Source of the DNA: Filosporella fistucella
Taxonomy: Eukaryota; Ascomycota; Leotiomycetes; Helotiales
Length of the DNA: 64,000 nt
Direction: 5' to 3'
NCBI GenBank assembly: GCA_030077755.1
Contig: JAQJZZ010000015.1
Span: 1,984,001-2,048,000 of the forward strand
Shown: piece by piece, positions 12,651 to 24,800 of the stretch
How positions within the stretch are numbered: position 1 is the first letter of the stretch
Layout of the letters: every line of letters begins with the position of its first letter
The notes under the pieces: model-generated
Told to the model about the DNA's origin: nothing
The model's database searches: none
What the model saw: only the letters and a program-made list of their open reading frames with translations
Position numbers and translations under genes: made by a program

Positions 12651-15600
12651 ACCGGCAGCAAGGCATGTCTTCCTCACATCCCGCTTTCAGCAGGCTCTGA
12701 TTTCCATTCCCAAAACGGCACTCGTATTAGGGATATAAAAAGATAGTTGATGGTACGAGGACGAGGGAGAAAAACGTGATGCGTGTAATGAGATATTACC
12801 TAATTTGTCTCACCGCTATACTATCGTACCATATGTGCTAGATGAGGTAGTTGTTTGAGAGGTTGTGTAGCCATGTTTCCGCTTTTTCCCGTGGTATCGT
12901 AAGAGGTGAGGTAGTTTTGGGTGGGAGCAACTGGACATGGGGAAGCCCCCACTGTGATTACCCCACGATAAGAGCTCAGGAGTCAAGCCACGCTTTGTGC
13001 TTTGCGATGGGATTCCTATTCCGACATCGGGTTGTGTACTAAAGGGTAGTATTTACTTTTTCTGGAGAAGAAGCACGTGCGATGTTCTGATATTTTCATT
13101 GGGAGAAGTTTGTTGAAGAAATATAATATCTAACAATTGGAAGCACGATGTTACCCGTAGTCCGTCTGATGGTTGTTAGTAGAGGCAGACGGCGCAGTTT
13201 CGAGATTTTGGCAATTTCAGCCAAGTTTTGAGAGTTTTAAGTGCCGAGTCCAAATGGAGCCGAATATAATCACGAAATACGAACGGTGTCATCCTCATTT
13301 CTCCATCTAGCAAGTCCAACCGCATCAGTTTCCCTACAACCCAGCTGAAACTTCCCTGTAGGCTGACAATAATAGAGTTTGAAATATTCTACGCAGAAAT
13401 CAGCGAATATTTTCGTGCTTCCTCTGACTCCTGAAATGTCACCATAAATGACGGAATACACGTACGATAAGAAAGCCATATGCAGGTAGCGGACTCCTCA
13501 ACAAAATAAGCCCAAAGAGCGGTGGAGTTGACGCTTTTTGGTTGGGTGAGAGGACTTGGTTCCCACTATTCCCCACAGGCTGTGCTGTACCCCACGGGGA
13601 ACGACCGCGGGATCTCCAATAAGCAGATCGTCCCGGTGTGTTATCTGCGCCCCAAAGTTGACTAAAATAGTCTAGGGAGAGCCTGGATGTTTTCTGCAAC
13701 TTGCTTGTTTCTTGAGATGGAAGGACGAAATATTCTCCTATCTCTAGGATTTGGTTTATACTAGTAGGATGAGTATCTCGCATTGGGATTGGATGAATAT
13801 TTCTGAGAAACCAGTTCAGAATTCCTCCCACTAATTATTGACTCGTGTAACTAGAGATAGGATAATCATCTCATCCGCTAGTCAGCTGAAGATTCCCCTG
13901 GAAACCAGTCGACGCAAAGATAAGAAAACTTGGGGATGACGAGTGTATGAAATTAGAGTTCTCGTAACATCCGGGGCAAACAGGATGTGGGAAAGTAAGC
14001 TACGAAAAGCCATCAAGCTGAAGACTATGTACTGCAACATAATTAGACATTTCGTAAGACGGGGTGGAAATTGTGCGATAAGGCCCCAGTCTACCAATTA
14101 GAGTTACGTATGTGTACCTTTCTTACACAACCGAATTGATTACTACCTACTTTCACGACTCATCTACTAGTTCATGAGTAATCCATCCCGGTGTTTGAAG
14201 GTGACAGAATAAGAAATGACATAGACAGTCTGAGCTGAACGTCATGGCGGGTATATGGAAGGATCCTAACAAGTCATGTCGTGAAACGAGCACAGATGAA
14301 ACAAAAGCAAGTCGGATTTACCACTCATATCAAGTCATGGTAAGGAATGTAACTTTTGCTTCCCCGGTTTTGCTGTGCAGATTCTTTTGCAAGCGGGGAA
14401 ACTCTTGTTTTGGCTGCTGGATGCTGGCTGTTCAAAATTGATTGACATATGCAAGACGGGAAGGGAGATAGGGATAGGGATAGGGGGTCTGGGCGGCTCG
14501 GTACCATTGACCGAAGAAATTCGGATACATTTCATCATGATTATTTCAAGTAATCGCGGAATTTGCTTGTGATCGATCTAGTTTCTGACTATTTCAATTC
14601 AATTTTGGAAGGTTAAAGATAAGAAGTAGGTTTTCTATTCATACCCTACAAATTTCTTGAGATATCCCCTGAGGATGCGGGGAACTTCAACGTCGTTTTC
14701 CAAGACGGCTTGCATATCTTTTAATTTGTTTCCCCTCTTTGGACCCCAGGTTCTTGGGACGGGAAGCTCGGATCTGGAACCCCTATTTAGGGTTCGGAAG
14801 ATGGTTTTCCCTTTTGTTCCAGATATGAGGACACCCTCACGTACCTTTGTCATCGGGATACTTACAATTGAAGCTTGGTTGGAGAGTAGTTATCTGACTG
14901 TACTGATTTCTTGGAGATAAGGAATTGACGCGTAATGATATTTGACCAATGATTCAATGATTCAATTTGTTTGTGAATGGCATCAGTCTACCCCGCAGTT
15001 ATCCAAGGCGATATGCGGAAGTCAATTATCCTCCATTCATCAACCAACATGCCATTACATGATCTACTTCCAACAGTTGCTTGTGGCAACAATCGACATA
15101 AACGGTGGTCACAACATGTCAGCACTTAATCGAGTAATTTATATCCCGTCTTGCATCTGCAACCTCACCATTTCGCCACAATATCGCAAGAAAGCCTCAC
15201 ACTGTCAGGCAATATATTCTCTGCACATCTCATATGGTGTAATAATCATTCTATCATTTCTCATTTCCCGATTCCGGAACCTGCCTGCTGCAGAAGATTT
15301 CGTGAACTTTATATCTACCTCCATCCAATATTCTCCCGCTCTACCATAAATTCCAACCAACCAACATCTTCTTATTCAGCCGCAGCCTCGAATCCTTCTG
15401 ATATCATTACCCATTAAACAATCTATCTTCCCTGAAATCTGCCATGTGTTGCCAACGATCAGCAAACCAGGTTTCTCGTCCCAATTTTGAAGTCCGAGAT
15501 GAAATTTATGATTCAATATAAAAGTAATATATACATACCTTATCGCGCTTGAATGCGCTTGGAAGAGGCAACAAATGTCTTTCTAATCCCTTGAGCCGCG

Positions 15601-18600
15601 CCTCTAGGCTATTCATCGCTAATATCATCATTTTTACCGACCCGGTTCATGTTTTTCCGAATGAAAAGTACCGCGCGGCATGTGAAAGGACTGACGCGAG
15701 AGGTTCTTTCAAGTACCGTGGTATAGATTGCTGACCGCATTATCTCTTACCGTGTATCTTTGCGGGATAAACATGTGAGAATATGATTTTGTGATAGGTT
15801 ATGAGGCGAAGTCTAAACGTGGCTTTCGATATTGTTGTGATTTGGTTATTCTCAAGATATCAACAGATTCGAATCTCCAATCAATAAGTTTAGAAAAGCC
15901 ACGCATCCGGCTTACAAACGGTACTTGAAATGAGATAATATCGTTCCCGAGTACCAAATGAATCAAATGCGTGCCGCGTATCGATGCCGATGAAATATAT
16001 CAGGTTGCTTGAGTAAGTGATGGGTTTGATATTGGATTGGAGATTCTCCCTCAACAAATTGAACATGTGTGAATGTCCCGTTCGCGATCAAAGGAAGAAG
16101 TACACCATACGGCCGTACAATCTACAGGATCCATACGGTGTCTTCCGCCTGAAGAAAAGTACAATTTAACAGCTTCAAATCCCCTCTCGCATCAATTCCC
16201 CAAAGCAAGAAATCATGCATTTTCAGCTCACACAAAGACAGAAAAATTCTCCACTTGATATTTAATCCACCTGAAGTAAAGAAACCTGCATATTCATTCC
16301 ATTTCACCTTCCTTGCGAGACTCATAAATGTGGCCGCCTAACCCTCCTATTCAGCCGCCTCGATCCGAGTATTCAGGCAGTATCCGATCTCGATGCCGGA
16401 CAATTAATATAAATTCTTCTGCTCCAGCCTCTCTATTTGCATGTGAAATCTGTCTACAGGGAAAAACTAATGCAGATGCAGATGCAAGACATTATACTTT
16501 AGCATTAATTAAATTCCTCAATTCTTCCCCTTGATTTCGGCGTAGAGTACCGCAAGTGAAATTCGCTTGGCACTATTCGCATGCAGACTTTCTCGTAAAG
16601 GGGTAAGTCTTCGGTACTCGAAAAAAACTCTTTGCGTTCGATATATTATACCCAAAACCTTATTATCAGCCAAAGACAAGCAGAACAAGGAAGGAATCAT
16701 ACTATATACATTCACACCCATCCAATTTCCACTCAAAGAGGAAGAAAATCCCTACATTCTGAAACGTGTCACTATTCCCTTCCCCTTCAAGCCCCACCTC
16801 CTCCACCCCCTTCGGTTCACAACCGAGCTGGATCTATGACACCTCAGCCTTCAGAGAAAAATCAAGCTCAAGGCGCACCCTTCTGTTCGGAGAAATAGGG
16901 ATTCTCTGACATTTGCGTACCTGATCTACATTAGGCTTATATGACTCCCCTGCCATATCTCCATCTTCTGTCAGCTTGAGAGGTGTTCGAGAAGGCTAGG
17001 CAGGGACAGAGAAGGATAACCGAGTCTCAGGGCCTCTGAATGAAGTAACCGAGAGAAGAGGAAGTTGTCTGAAACGGGGGAAAGTCGGATGAGAGAACCG
17101 AGTACTACGTTCTGTACCTTACATTACCTTTTTTCCTTTCGGCTTATTAGTTACGTAGTTGCCGATTTTAGTTGTAGATAGAGAATGAGTGAGCAGTTTA
17201 TGCAACCGATGCGAATTGATGGGGTAGGGTGTAGATGACGCTGGGCAGGAGATCAAACCTTCAGAAAGGGAAGAAGGGATTCTTTCCGCGAGGCTTGTCC
17301 TTGTTAAATGCCTTTGTTCGGATCGATTGATTCTCATATTCCTTTGGGGTAAGCGATTAAGTCGGGCCGTAGAAGGGTAAGGAGATAGGGATATCGGTTG
17401 GATGGCGGAGGGATGGGGTAGAAGGGGAGGGAATGGCGTAAGTATTTTTCCTAGATCGATCGATTGATTGATGGCTTGATTGATTTTTGCTAGGTTAGGG
17501 GGAGAGTAAGGGTGAGGGTGAGGGAGATGGGATGATTATGGGTGGATAGAGGGTTAGATGGCGGCGGTAACGCCGTGGTGTGACAACTTCAAGAATGATG
17601 AATTGCTACAGTGCTACCCTTGGATTGTAACCTAGTAATAGTTCATTGAATTCTACATATTAGTAGAAGATAATTATGTCGTCCACTACTTAGATGCTTC
17701 ATTTACTAATGAGTTGTCGAGAATATTTATACGACCGATCAATTTACTAAATATCGAAGTTCTTTGCAAAAAGTACCCCGCCTGCCCCTCCATCCTCTCC
17801 TCCTTCTCCAAATCATCCACCCTTCCCCACCGTCTCAGATTATCTCATCTCGAAGATCAGACAGATTCTTTTAACTGTGAATCTTAGGAATATAATTAAT
17901 ATCTATACAGTCTCACCGCATCGTTATCTTACAAGTATAATATAATATTACTCCGCCTCTAATTACATCACCACTTTCCATCTTTGTTTACATCACTCTC
18001 CATATTCAAAGTAATTATTGAACCCAGAAAATAACAATTGGTTTAATATACTGAGTAGGGTCTATAGAATATTCTCCTACTCCTTTATTACTCCAAAGTG
18101 CACTCTATCATCAAATACCCCGTACCTAATCTCTGTTACACAATTATACTCAAACTCATTCGAAGAATTGATTGTAATACTTGTTAACTAGACTTTATCA
18201 TACCTGAAAATTAAAATAAAATACAAATTAATTTAGTCAATAGAAAAAATTATATATCCTCTTATTATGGTATGTCTTGAAACCAAGAAGAAGCCTACCC
18301 ATACACTCAAAATCAAAAAACATCAAACAATTTACTCAATGCCTCTCCTCTCCTCTCCTAGCAGAAAACTCCATCCCTCTTCATGTATCCCAGAATCCAT
18401 CCAAACCATCAATTCACACTCCTAAAATCCCACCAAAACCCATCCACCCCGTAGATCAAACCCTCTCCTCCCATTATCCAATAATCCCATCAACCCCAAA
18501 GGAATGTCAATTCCTACCCTACACAGCATTTCAATTTTCAAACCCTCGTAAATATCCTCCTATCACCCTCTTTCCCAATTTTCAATACATGCGGAGCACG

Positions 18601-21600
18601 AGCACCTGATGTTCATCTGAAAATTATCGGATGAGGCATAGGTAGATCAAACGAAGTTCCTGCTGCTTACTTACCCCTATCACATCCTATCACGTTATTT
18701 AATTTCGAACGCTTCTTTATTGATTATATTATTTGGTGTGGAATAATGTTGAAGAATTGAACTGATATGGAGAGATAAATTTCTACTCGTTACTGGGAAT
18801 GTTTTTCTGATGAAATGCGTTGGTAAAAGATTTAAGAAGTTGTATTTGATTCATTTGAACATGTTTCGCATCTTCATATCTCGTCTAAAATTTCATTTCC
18901 TAAAACCTAACTCTTCACTCCTTTCCATCAATTCCTCCCCTCTATCACCTCTAACGTACAACGCATATAGAGAATCATCTCTTAATAACCTCTCTCCGAA
19001 ATCTCGTGAGATATCTCTCAAAACCTTGGAACTTCAAAAGAATAAGCTCATCCCATCTTTTTTCTTCCTGCGGTTCACCCGTCGTCGTCGATCAAACAAT
19101 GTGATAACGGTGCTGCATATGTAATGCTACCTTACCTTCCTTCTCTCACTCCCAATTGAGTGACACGCAGAAGAAGAAAAAAGAAAGCTACCCCGCCATC
19201 AATTATGCCATCCCTCGAATCTTTCGAAATCTAGATTTCGTTCTATGAGTATAGTATCCTAGTTATTGATTTCAATAATCAGGAAGAGTGAAGGAAGAGT
19301 AATCTCCTAATTAACAATACCCAATATCTAACCCCCGAATTGTGATTCCAAAGTACAAATCACCTACTCATCTCATAATCCCCTATCAATCAACCCAAGC
19401 TCCTAACCAGGAACCATTTTATTCTTCAAGCTCAAGTTAATACATATGCAAATGCAATAACATAGTACTCGTTTCTTTCCCAAACCTCTCTCCCGCATCC
19501 CATCAACCCTCAACCCTCGGTCACGACCATGCATACATACCCTCAAGCCCTGCCCTTGCATCGGGGGGAAGCAGGATCCCCGTTCCGCGCCGCACATACT
19601 CTCAATCCTTCCTCTATCCTTCTCTGTCTAAACGATTCAACCTGTGCAAAAATCAGGATATACACAATCTACCTCGCGAGACGAAAGAAATCTGATGAAT
19701 AATTTTTTTATTCATACTAAGGGGAAAGGGTTAATGAGACATGGATCCTTGAATGTTGTATGGGGGGAGTTAGGGGCCATGAGGGAAATAAAGAGAGTTT
19801 AGGTAGAGGGAGTTGGAGGCGAGGTATTGGTTTTGCGCCGGGCCGGTAAACCTAACCTGAGAACGTGCGGAGGTATTCCCATCATACCATGCCATGCCAT
19901 GGCATTTCCTCGCGTTGCCTCACCTAGGTAGCCTCCGCTTCTTATTATGTTCACATACATACAAAGGTACGAGAGAGGCACAGCCACCGGTTCGCAGAGA
20001 GTTTGTAGGTGAGGGGACATTGATCTAGAAGCGGAAGAGAAGCGATGGGGGATGCAGTATAGGGTATGGTACGGGAAAGGGTGGAAAAATATTGGTACAG
20101 CAATTAAGGTAGGGGAGGAAATGGGTGAGGGGAAGGGAGGAGGATTTTCCGTGCCGCTCCCTGCTATTTCTCTCCCCTTCTCTTATACCTTGCTACTAGC
20201 AAGCATAGGATGAGGGGAACAAGAAAATCATAGTTTTTTTTCTTTCAAGGTACACTTTACAATACTCCGTACTATTATTCCATCTACTCAATGCACCGTC
20301 CTGCATAGTGACCAAATAAACCATAGCAGTAATATATCCAAAAATCGCCACCTCGAAAGAGAGGGCATCAATTGCTACCGTGATAGTGATGGTGATTGCA
20401 ACGGTGATGGACGATCAGGGACGTTTGATTTTCATTCCGTGGCGTTTTACTTACCACCCATATGGGATGAACGATCGCATTCGTATCTCCATCCGCTTCT
20501 TTGAGCATATTTTCTCTGCCTCAAGTTCTTCGGATCTTCCGCTCTAAACTCGCATAGATCTGTACCCGAGACGGAGGGAGGGGGGTTAGATCTATGATTT
20601 CCGCTTTCCGTTTTCCACTTTCCACTTTCTATAGCTTGATGAGGTAGACGATCCGAAAAGGCATTACAACACGGGTAGATTAGAGCGAGATGGAGGCTTT
20701 TCTGTCTGAGGGGAAGGGTAGATCTGGAGGGGCGATTCTAGAGAGGGAGATCTAGAGCGTGTTGTCAGGGATGGCATTATCATTAGGGGGGGGATGTAAT
20801 CTGACGGGAGGAGAGGAATAAGAAGATCCGGAGAATGCGGGATGAGAGAGCAGGAGAAAAATGTGGAGGTGGATGTGGAGGTGGCAACATTTACATGTAC
20901 TGTACAGTACAACTCTAATGTATCTATGTATCTATGTACCTATGTACCTCAAGCTCCAATGTACTTTCATACTATTCAACGCAAATATGTACTTAAGCCA
21001 TGAATCACATGCTACTATTGATAAAGCCAAAGCCAACTCCTCTTATTCATTTCCTCTAACTCACAAGGCTAAATAAAGCCAAAAGTTAATTTCATGACGC
21101 TATCTATCAATTACCTGACAATGGCATGAGTGAGGTTGTTTTCACATGCTACCCTACAGTGGGAGAAGGAGCAAGCAAGCAAGCATCTAATACATATCCA
21201 GATTTGATTAATTTTCACATGTCTCTTCTCTTCTCTCGCAAGTCTTTGGGCTGTGAATTCACTCTTGCGTGTGCTGAGAGAGTACAGCCATACTCACATG
21301 TTTCACATCAAGTAGACAAATCAAAATATAGCTGATAATCATCTTATTCATTCCTCTGCTACTGCTCTTCCCCTCCCTCGATGCTAAAGCACCAACTACC
21401 ATAATAAACTCAAAAAACGCCATACCCCACAACTTGCATATAGCATAGCACAGAGTGAATCCCAATGCCCGCCAACCCATCCCCAATCCAGCACCGTAGA
21501 TTGGAACAATCCACGCCCTAACCGTCTATAGAAGTGGTTTTTCTTGTTTTATCCCTCTCCTATTTCTTTACCCCAGATGGGACATGAAAAGGTAGTAGGG

Positions 21601-21871
21601 AGGACAAGATAAAAACGAGAGCAAAAGGAAAAAAAAACAAAGTCTATACTGCTCGCGCGCTCTCTATACATACAGTGAAACTGTCAAAAACAAAACAAAT
21701 TCAATCAATCCCATCCCAAACAAAAAGTGGAAAGCAGCCGTAAGTGGAGATCTCTCTCGTCATCCAGAATGAGTCGAGTAGAGGTAATTATCGTGGTTTG
21801 TTTTTGCCGTCAGGCTCCATCTATTCCATCCATCATATAATTCCTGTGAAAAGGTTCCCAGAATGAAAATT
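12651..21871. other. long AT-rich gene-free region downstream of creA
   Basis: About 9 kb without a frame I can defend. It has CT-rich and AT-rich tracts, short tetranucleotide runs (GATC/GATT around 17453-17483, GTATCTAT-type around 20915-20955) and scattered GGGGAA/TTCCCC motifs. It includes the creA 3' UTR at its right edge. No tRNA, rRNA or complete transposon was seen. Whether noncoding transcripts arise here cannot be told from sequence. Confidence 0.45.
20915..20956. repeat. degenerate ATGTATCT/ATGTACCT microsatellite
   Basis: Five imperfect 8-bp units of the type ATGTATCT then ATGTACCT run in tandem. It is simple-sequence DNA without an evident function. Confidence 0.6.
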
Positions 21872-23146
21872 TCACATCCTATCCATCAAATCACCTCCAG
21901 CGATACTACCTGTAGTACTACTTTGTCCACTACTATTGAAACCATCACCATTGCTCAATAAATCTTGAACTGCAACTTTTGGTACTTGAGGTACAGGTAG
22001 TTTTCGTTGTGTACCATCAGTACGTGACATAATATCACTGATTGTAAGACCTGAACGTGGAGCTGATGTTGTAGTTGAAGCATGATATTGACCATCGAGA
22101 TGTTGTGGTTCCATTGGAGCAAGAGCAGGTGCGTGTTGAAGAGTGAGGTTACGAATTGTAGGTAAATCGTATCCACCTCCATAAGGTCGTAGACGAGGTG
22201 AATGAGCTGGTGTAGCTAGGGGTGTATGATCTGGTGTAGGAGAAAGTGAATCGTGAGAGAAGGTGGGAGAAGAAGGAGCGGTACTATTTGGTGAATTTGG
22301 ACGAGATCGCTTTGCGTGCCTTGTATGCGATGAATAGTGATCATCTTCTGGATTTTCGTGTGAAGAAGAACGAGACATTGCGTAGCTGGCTAATGACGTA
22401 CCACTACGATGTGTTGTAGGGTGATATGGGTGATGTCTCGAACCGAAATGTGGTAGATGAGTTGCCATTGTGCTCTCACGTTCAACTTGTGTAGCAGCGG
22501 TAGCTAACAAATTGATGTCGAGATTTTGTCCATTATTAGGACTTCCACCCAAACTTCTTCCATAAGGATTCAAACCCGAAGGATTGTGATATGAGACATA
22601 TGAATGTGGAGGAGAAACATTTGGTGAACCAACAGCCGAAGCAGGAGCTGATCTGGACATGTTCTTGTTTGGTGGTGGCATCATTTGAGCCATTGAAGCA
22701 CTATGTTCCATTCCATTTGCAACAGCCTGTTGAACGGCTTGAGGATTCTTGTTACTTCTTCTCGAGTTTGGGTTATTGTGTATCCTCGAGTGTCTTGTCA
22801 ACTCATCCGATCTTGAAAATCGTTTTGTGCAACCTGGGAATCCGCAAGCGTGTGGTTTCTCTCCAGTATGTGTTCGAATATGTCTTGTCTGATGTTCGAG
22901 ACGATGAAAAGCCTTATCGCAGAGTGGGCACTTGTAAGGTCTTGGTAGATCTTGTCGGTCATCACCGTGCATCCCCCCATTCATATGTGGCATCATACTA
23001 ACAGCGGCCATTTCAGCTTCGTGTTGTTGTTGTTTTTGAGCTTCAATTTCTGCCAATTTCCTTCTTGCAGCCTCTTGGTCTCTTTCTAAAGTTGTCTGCG
23101 GGTTCAGCAGACTTGAAAAATCTACTGCAGACGATGCGCGTTGCAT
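21872..23146 (-). CDS. creA: carbon catabolite repressor CreA/Cre1 (C2H2 zinc finger)
   Basis: Transcription factor of the Mig1/CreA family that represses genes for less-favoured carbon sources when glucose is present, binding SYGGRG sites in the nucleus. The start at 23146 gives 424 residues beginning [16 protein letters not shown], as in other filamentous ascomycete CreA proteins. Two fingers are intact: C73-C76-H89-H93 and C101-C106-H119-H123, with the linker [10 protein letters not shown] and the RSDELTRH recognition helix that fits GGGG-type sites. Downstream are S/P-rich regions, an [18 protein letters not shown] segment and the C-terminal [19 protein letters not shown] repression region. 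There is no intron. An upstream in-frame ATG at 23344 would add 66 low-complexity residues, which I regard as leader. The gene is isolated, with over 13 kb of gene-free DNA on both sides. Confidence 0.95.
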   Translation of the reverse strand: MQRASSAVDFSSLLNPQTTLERDQEAARRKLAEIEAQKQQQHEAEMAAVSMMPHMNGGMHGDDRQDLPRPYKCPLCDKAFHRLEHQTRHIRTHTGEKPHACGFPGCTKRFSRSDELTRHSRIHNNPNSRRSNKNPQAVQQAVANGMEHSASMAQMMPPPNKNMSRSAPASAVGSPNVSPPHSYVSYHNPSGLNPYGRSLGGSPNNGQNLDINLLATAATQVERESTMATHLPHFGSRHHPYHPTTHRSGTSLASYAMSRSSSHENPEDDHYSSHTRHAKRSRPNSPNSTAPSSPTFSHDSLSPTPDHTPLATPAHSPRLRPYGGGYDLPTIRNLTLQHAPALAPMEPQHLDGQYHASTTTSAPRSGLTISDIMSRTDGTQRKLPVPQVPKVAVQDLLSNGDGFNSSGQSSTTGSIAGGDLMDRM

Positions 23147-24800
23147 GTGATTGCCGCCGCAGCGTTTCTGGTTGAGGGAGAGTTTGAGGGAGGAGATGTT
23201 TTGGTCTATAGTCGTTGCGATATTCAGCAAACGAGTGTTGGTGGTTGTTGTTGTTGTTGTATAGTGGTTGTAGTAATGGTTGTGGTAGGGGGGTTGTTGT
23301 GGTTGGGGATAGAGTCGAGTCGAGTGTGTTGTTATATGGTTCAAGTCGAGGGTTGTAAAATTGGTGTACTTTCTTGATGACGGGGGCAGCAGACGGATTC
23401 AAAGATGTGCCGAGGGGGGTGGGAGTCTTATACGATTTGCAGCGGGTGTGTAGGGTGTAGGGTGGAGGGTGTGTAGGGTGTGTAGGGAGTCTGTGTAGTG
23501 GGAATCTGGGTGTGAGTTTGTTGTGTGGGTGGTGGTAGTGGTAGTGCGGGTTGGGTTGAGTAGTGGGCGTGGAGTGGAGGGTGTCTGGGTGTGGGTGTGG
23601 TGGCAGACTTGGTTTTTTGGGGCTGGCTTGACTTTTTGAACTTGACCTAACTAGGTAGGATTGCGGACTTTGTAGGTGGAGTAAAGTAGTCAGTAGTCGA
23701 GGACGAGGTGAAGGTAGAGTGGAGGTGAGTAGTAGTAGATGAGTAGGTGAGTAAACAGTCGAAGTAGAAAGAAGTAGATGTGAGTTGATTTAATTTGAGT
23801 AGAGTGGAGTTGAGTGGAGTTGAGTCGAGTCGAGGTGAGAAGACCAAATGGCTCAGGAAGAAAGAGTTGAAGTAGAAGTAGAAGTAGAGGTAGAAGTAGG
23901 AAAAGTGCCCAGCAAGACAGGGTAGGGCAGGGCCAGGGGTGGAGTTGATGGTCTGGCTTTGATTCTGGCTTCTTACTTCTTTTTTTGAAGGGAAGGGCAC
24001 AAAGGAAACCAGGCCAAGGAACCTGAACCTGAACCTAAATCTGAACTTGAATTTGAACCTGCGGAGCGGGCGGGCGTTGATGCAGCGTGGGTGAGTGGGC
24101 GAACGAGCAGACACAGACAGACCCAGGGCAACATGCGGATGCGGATGGGGCAACACTGACGAGACTGACAGACTATTCTGTACTGTGGAGTTGACTTGCT
24201 TGGGTTGGTGTGTCGGAGTCGAGGATTTTAGTCGGAAAGGTGGGGACTTGGTATATTTCTGCACTGCGGGTGTGGGCTGGACTATTCCGCTGTAGCTCGA
24301 TAGTCGGTCTGTCGGGGATTGACTGCCTGCTTGCTTGTCTGCCTGTCTGCTGGTCGCTTGTCTGCTTGTCTGCCTGACTACTAACCGATCTGATCTGACC
24401 TGACCTGACTTGTGTCAAATAGTGTGCACGTAACAAGTACCTCCGTAATGCGTAGAGAAGACGTAAAAAACGAGTTTTACTAGCTACTAAAATCTTCCCC
24501 CCTGCTGTCGGAAAATATAGGTTGGAGATGAGGATGAGTCGAGTCGAGTCGAGTCGTACAGTATGTGGTAGGTACCGATGTACCCCGTACCCGTAAAAAT
24601 GTGCTTGTGTTGAATATTCGCCTTCGGATTGGTAAGGTCATGTAAGGTCCCCAGTCAGGTAAGGTAAGGTAAGACGAAAAACTCTCAAAGTCAAAGTCAA
24701 AGACAGAAAAATAAGAAAACTCGATCAATTCATCGTCATAATCATCATCATCGTTATTTTGTCTTCTCTTCTTTCAACTTTCTTTCCCTCCCTTCCATAC
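23147..24800. promoter_or_regulatory. creA leader/promoter rich in simple repeats
   Basis: Directly upstream of creA (minus strand) the plus strand is very GT/GA-rich: GTGTAGGG-type runs (about 23437-23490), GAAGTA units (about 23870-23900), GTCGA units (about 24537-24555), CTGCCTGCTTG-type runs (about 24325-24375) and GTAAG units (about 24657-24673). It probably holds a long 5' leader and core promoter. Open frames here are low-complexity by-products of these repeats. Confidence 0.5.

Noticed and set aside
23147..23344. N-terminal extension of CreA from the ATG at 23344
   Set aside because: The extra 66 residues are Y/H/T/Q low complexity, while the protein from 23146 begins exactly like known CreA proteins.
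23437..23490. GTGTAGGG runs resembling telomere repeats
   Set aside because: Units are irregular and do not keep the TTAGGG period; plain GT-rich microsatellite is the simpler reading.
23647..24264. 205-codon minus-strand frame upstream of creA
   Set aside because: Its product is made of S/T/Y/F low-complexity runs produced by the GTAGAAGTA-type repeats; there is no domain, and it lies in the probable leader/promoter.
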